The notes under the pieces were generated by a model. It did not search any database. It saw nothing but the letters and a program-made list of their open reading frames with translations, and was not told the origin of the DNA. Below are positions 29,748 to 30,830 of a DNA stretch of 30,830 nt, one piece after another (the stretch's first letter is position 1; the number at the start of each line of letters is the position of its first letter). A program made the position numbers and the translations under genes. This stretch comes from an uncultured Flavobacteriales bacterium (GTDB taxonomy: Bacteria > Bacteroidota > Bacteroidia > Flavobacteriales > Crocinitomicaceae). Where the stretch lies: contig CAMLDR010000027.1 of NCBI GenBank assembly GCA_946478775.1, positions 1 through 30,830 of the forward strand. The letters run 5' to 3'.

Positions 29748-29833
29748 CTGCAGGGATTCACTCATTAGTTTTATGGGTGAAATTTTGTATTAGTAAGAAA
29801 AAGGTTTATTAACTACGTAACAAATAAAAACAA

Positions 29834-30830
29834 ATGGCTAAGGAAAGTTTTAATCGTTCCAAACCGCACGTAAACATTGGTACTATTGGTCACGTTGACC
29901 ACGGTAAGACCACTTTGACTGCGGCTATTTCAAGCGTATTGGCTGCTAAAGGATTAGCTGCCGTTCGTGATTTCTCTTCAATTGACAACGCACCTGAAGA
30001 AAAAGAGCGTGGTATTACTATTAACACGTCACACATTGAGTACGAAACAGCTAACCGTCACTACGCACACGTTGACTGTCCAGGTCACGCGGATTACGTA
30101 AAGAACATGGTTACAGGAGCTGCTCAGATGGACGGTGCTATCTTGGTTGTTGCTGCAACTGATGGTCCAATGCCTCAAACTCGTGAGCATATCCTTTTAG
30201 GAAAACAAGTTGGTGTTCCTCGTTTGGTTGTATTCATGAATAAAGTGGATATGGTTGATGACGCTGAGTTGTTAGAGCTAGTTGAAATGGAAGTTCGTGA
30301 ATTGTTGTCTTTCTACGATTACGATGGTGACAATGCACCGGTTATTCAAGGTTCTGCACTAGGTGCATTGAACGGTGAGCCGGAGTGGGTTGCTAAAGTC
30401 GATGAGTTGATGGACGCAGTTGATACTTATATTGAATTACCTCCACGTGATGTTGACAAGCCTTTCTTGATGCCGGTTGAAGACGTATTTACGATTACAG
30501 GTCGTGGTACAGTAGCAACAGGTCGTATCGAAACAGGAGTTATTAACTCTGGAGATCCGGTTGAAATCTTAGGTATGGGTGAAGAGAAATTGACTTCTAC
30601 TGTAACTGGGGTTGAGATGTTCCGTAAGATCTTGGATCGTGGGGAAGCTGGTGATAACGTAGGTCTTTTATTACGTGGTATTGAGAAGTCTCAAATCAAG
30701 CGTGGAATGGTAATCTGTAAGCCAGGTTCTGTTAAGCCACATGCTGATTTCAAAGCTGAGATCTACGTATTGAAAAAAGAAGAAGGTGGTCGTCACACAC
30801 CATTCCATAACAAATACCGTCCTCAGTTCT
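29834..30830 (+). CDS. tuf: Translation elongation factor Tu (cut by window end)
   Basis: The first 332 codons of EF-Tu (normally about 395); the reading frame is open to the last base of the window. EF-Tu brings aminoacyl-tRNA to the ribosome as a GTP complex. The GTPase motifs are present: GHVDHGKT (residues 19-26), the switch I element [24 protein letters not shown] and NKVD. Domain 2 (about 210-305, [19 protein letters not shown]) is complete and domain 3 begins at about 310. ATG 29834 gives the standard [20 protein letters not shown] start. It follows four tRNAs in an order also found upstream of E. coli tufB, so it is likely in the tRNA operon. It is missing from simple ORF lists because its stop lies outside the window. 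Confidence 0.97.
   Translation, partial: MAKESFNRSKPHVNIGTIGHVDHGKTTLTAAISSVLAAKGLAAVRDFSSIDNAPEEKERGITINTSHIEYETANRHYAHVDCPGHADYVKNMVTGAAQMDGAILVVAATDGPMPQTREHILLGKQVGVPRLVVFMNKVDMVDDAELLELVEMEVRELLSFYDYDGDNAPVIQGSALGALNGEPEWVAKVDELMDAVDTYIELPPRDVDKPFLMPVEDVFTITGRGTVATGRIETGVINSGDPVEILGMGEEKLTSTVTGVEMFRKILDRGEAGDNVGLLLRGIEKSQIKRGMVICKPGSVKPHADFKAEIYVLKKEEGGRHTPFHNKYRPQF

Noticed and set aside
1..30830. CRISPR array, insertion sequence or prophage
   Set aside because: No regularly spaced direct repeats, transposase, or phage structural genes were found on either strand.

Overview
The window reads as a chromosomal segment of a Bacteroidota bacterium, most likely Flavobacteriales and plausibly near Fluviicola/Crocinitomicaceae (the lineage is my inference). 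The signs are: a PorE-like OmpA protein and a protein with a type IX secretion (T9SS) sorting domain; a TonB-dependent receptor with an N-terminal CarboxypepD_reg domain next to a DUF4249 lipoprotein; DUF2851 and a Bacteroidetes-type PspC; near absence of Shine-Dalgarno sequences; promoters of the TAnnTTTG type; and tRNA genes without encoded CCA. No CRISPR array, intact insertion sequence or prophage is visible.

Layout. 1-8.1 kb: PorE-like protein, a divergent AIR synthase (purM), prfA, then the TonB receptor/DUF4249 pair. 8.1-10.4 kb: pyrF, a fatty acid hydroxylase-superfamily membrane enzyme and mtnB, packed with gaps of 12 and 1 bases. 10.5-17.6 kb: accessory-looking block with a T9SS cargo protein, a small membrane protein, a minus-strand trio (unknown 112-aa protein, Fic protein with C-terminal winged helix, YcxB-like membrane protein), a Tat-exported pirin, an OmpA-like lipoprotein and an Omp85-type barrel. 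17.7-21.2 kb: mtnD, an unknown multi-pass membrane protein overlapping it, mtnC and mtnA. 21.3-27 kb: DUF2851, PspC, a RmlD-like reductase, a helix-hairpin-helix protein, a decayed stretch with a frameshifted gene and a gene fragment, apt, and an acyl-CoA dehydrogenase. 27-30.8 kb: translation-related block rpsU, a secreted unknown, a Xer recombinase, hpf, four tRNAs (Thr-TGT, Tyr-GTA, Gly-TCC, Thr-GGT) and tuf, which runs off the right edge.

How the genes work together. mtnA, mtnB, mtnC and mtnD cover consecutive steps of the methionine salvage pathway from methylthioribose-1-phosphate to the keto acid precursor of methionine. apt can recover the adenine released at the start of that pathway. 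The steps that make methylthioribose-1-phosphate and the last transamination are not in the window. The mtn set is split by about 7.3 kb of unrelated genes.

Most interesting signals: a perfect 10-2-10 palindrome wedged between a -7 box and the start codon of the Fic gene, whose protein ends in a winged helix (likely self-regulation); identical 4-base gaps between -7 boxes and ATG in mtnD and mtnC, suggesting leaderless mRNAs; an uncharacterised membrane protein translationally coupled to mtnD; a coding-constrained fragment of a second HhH gene fused in frame ahead of apt; a one-base frameshift in a small secreted protein gene; and several strong palindromes and repeat-type terminators between genes.
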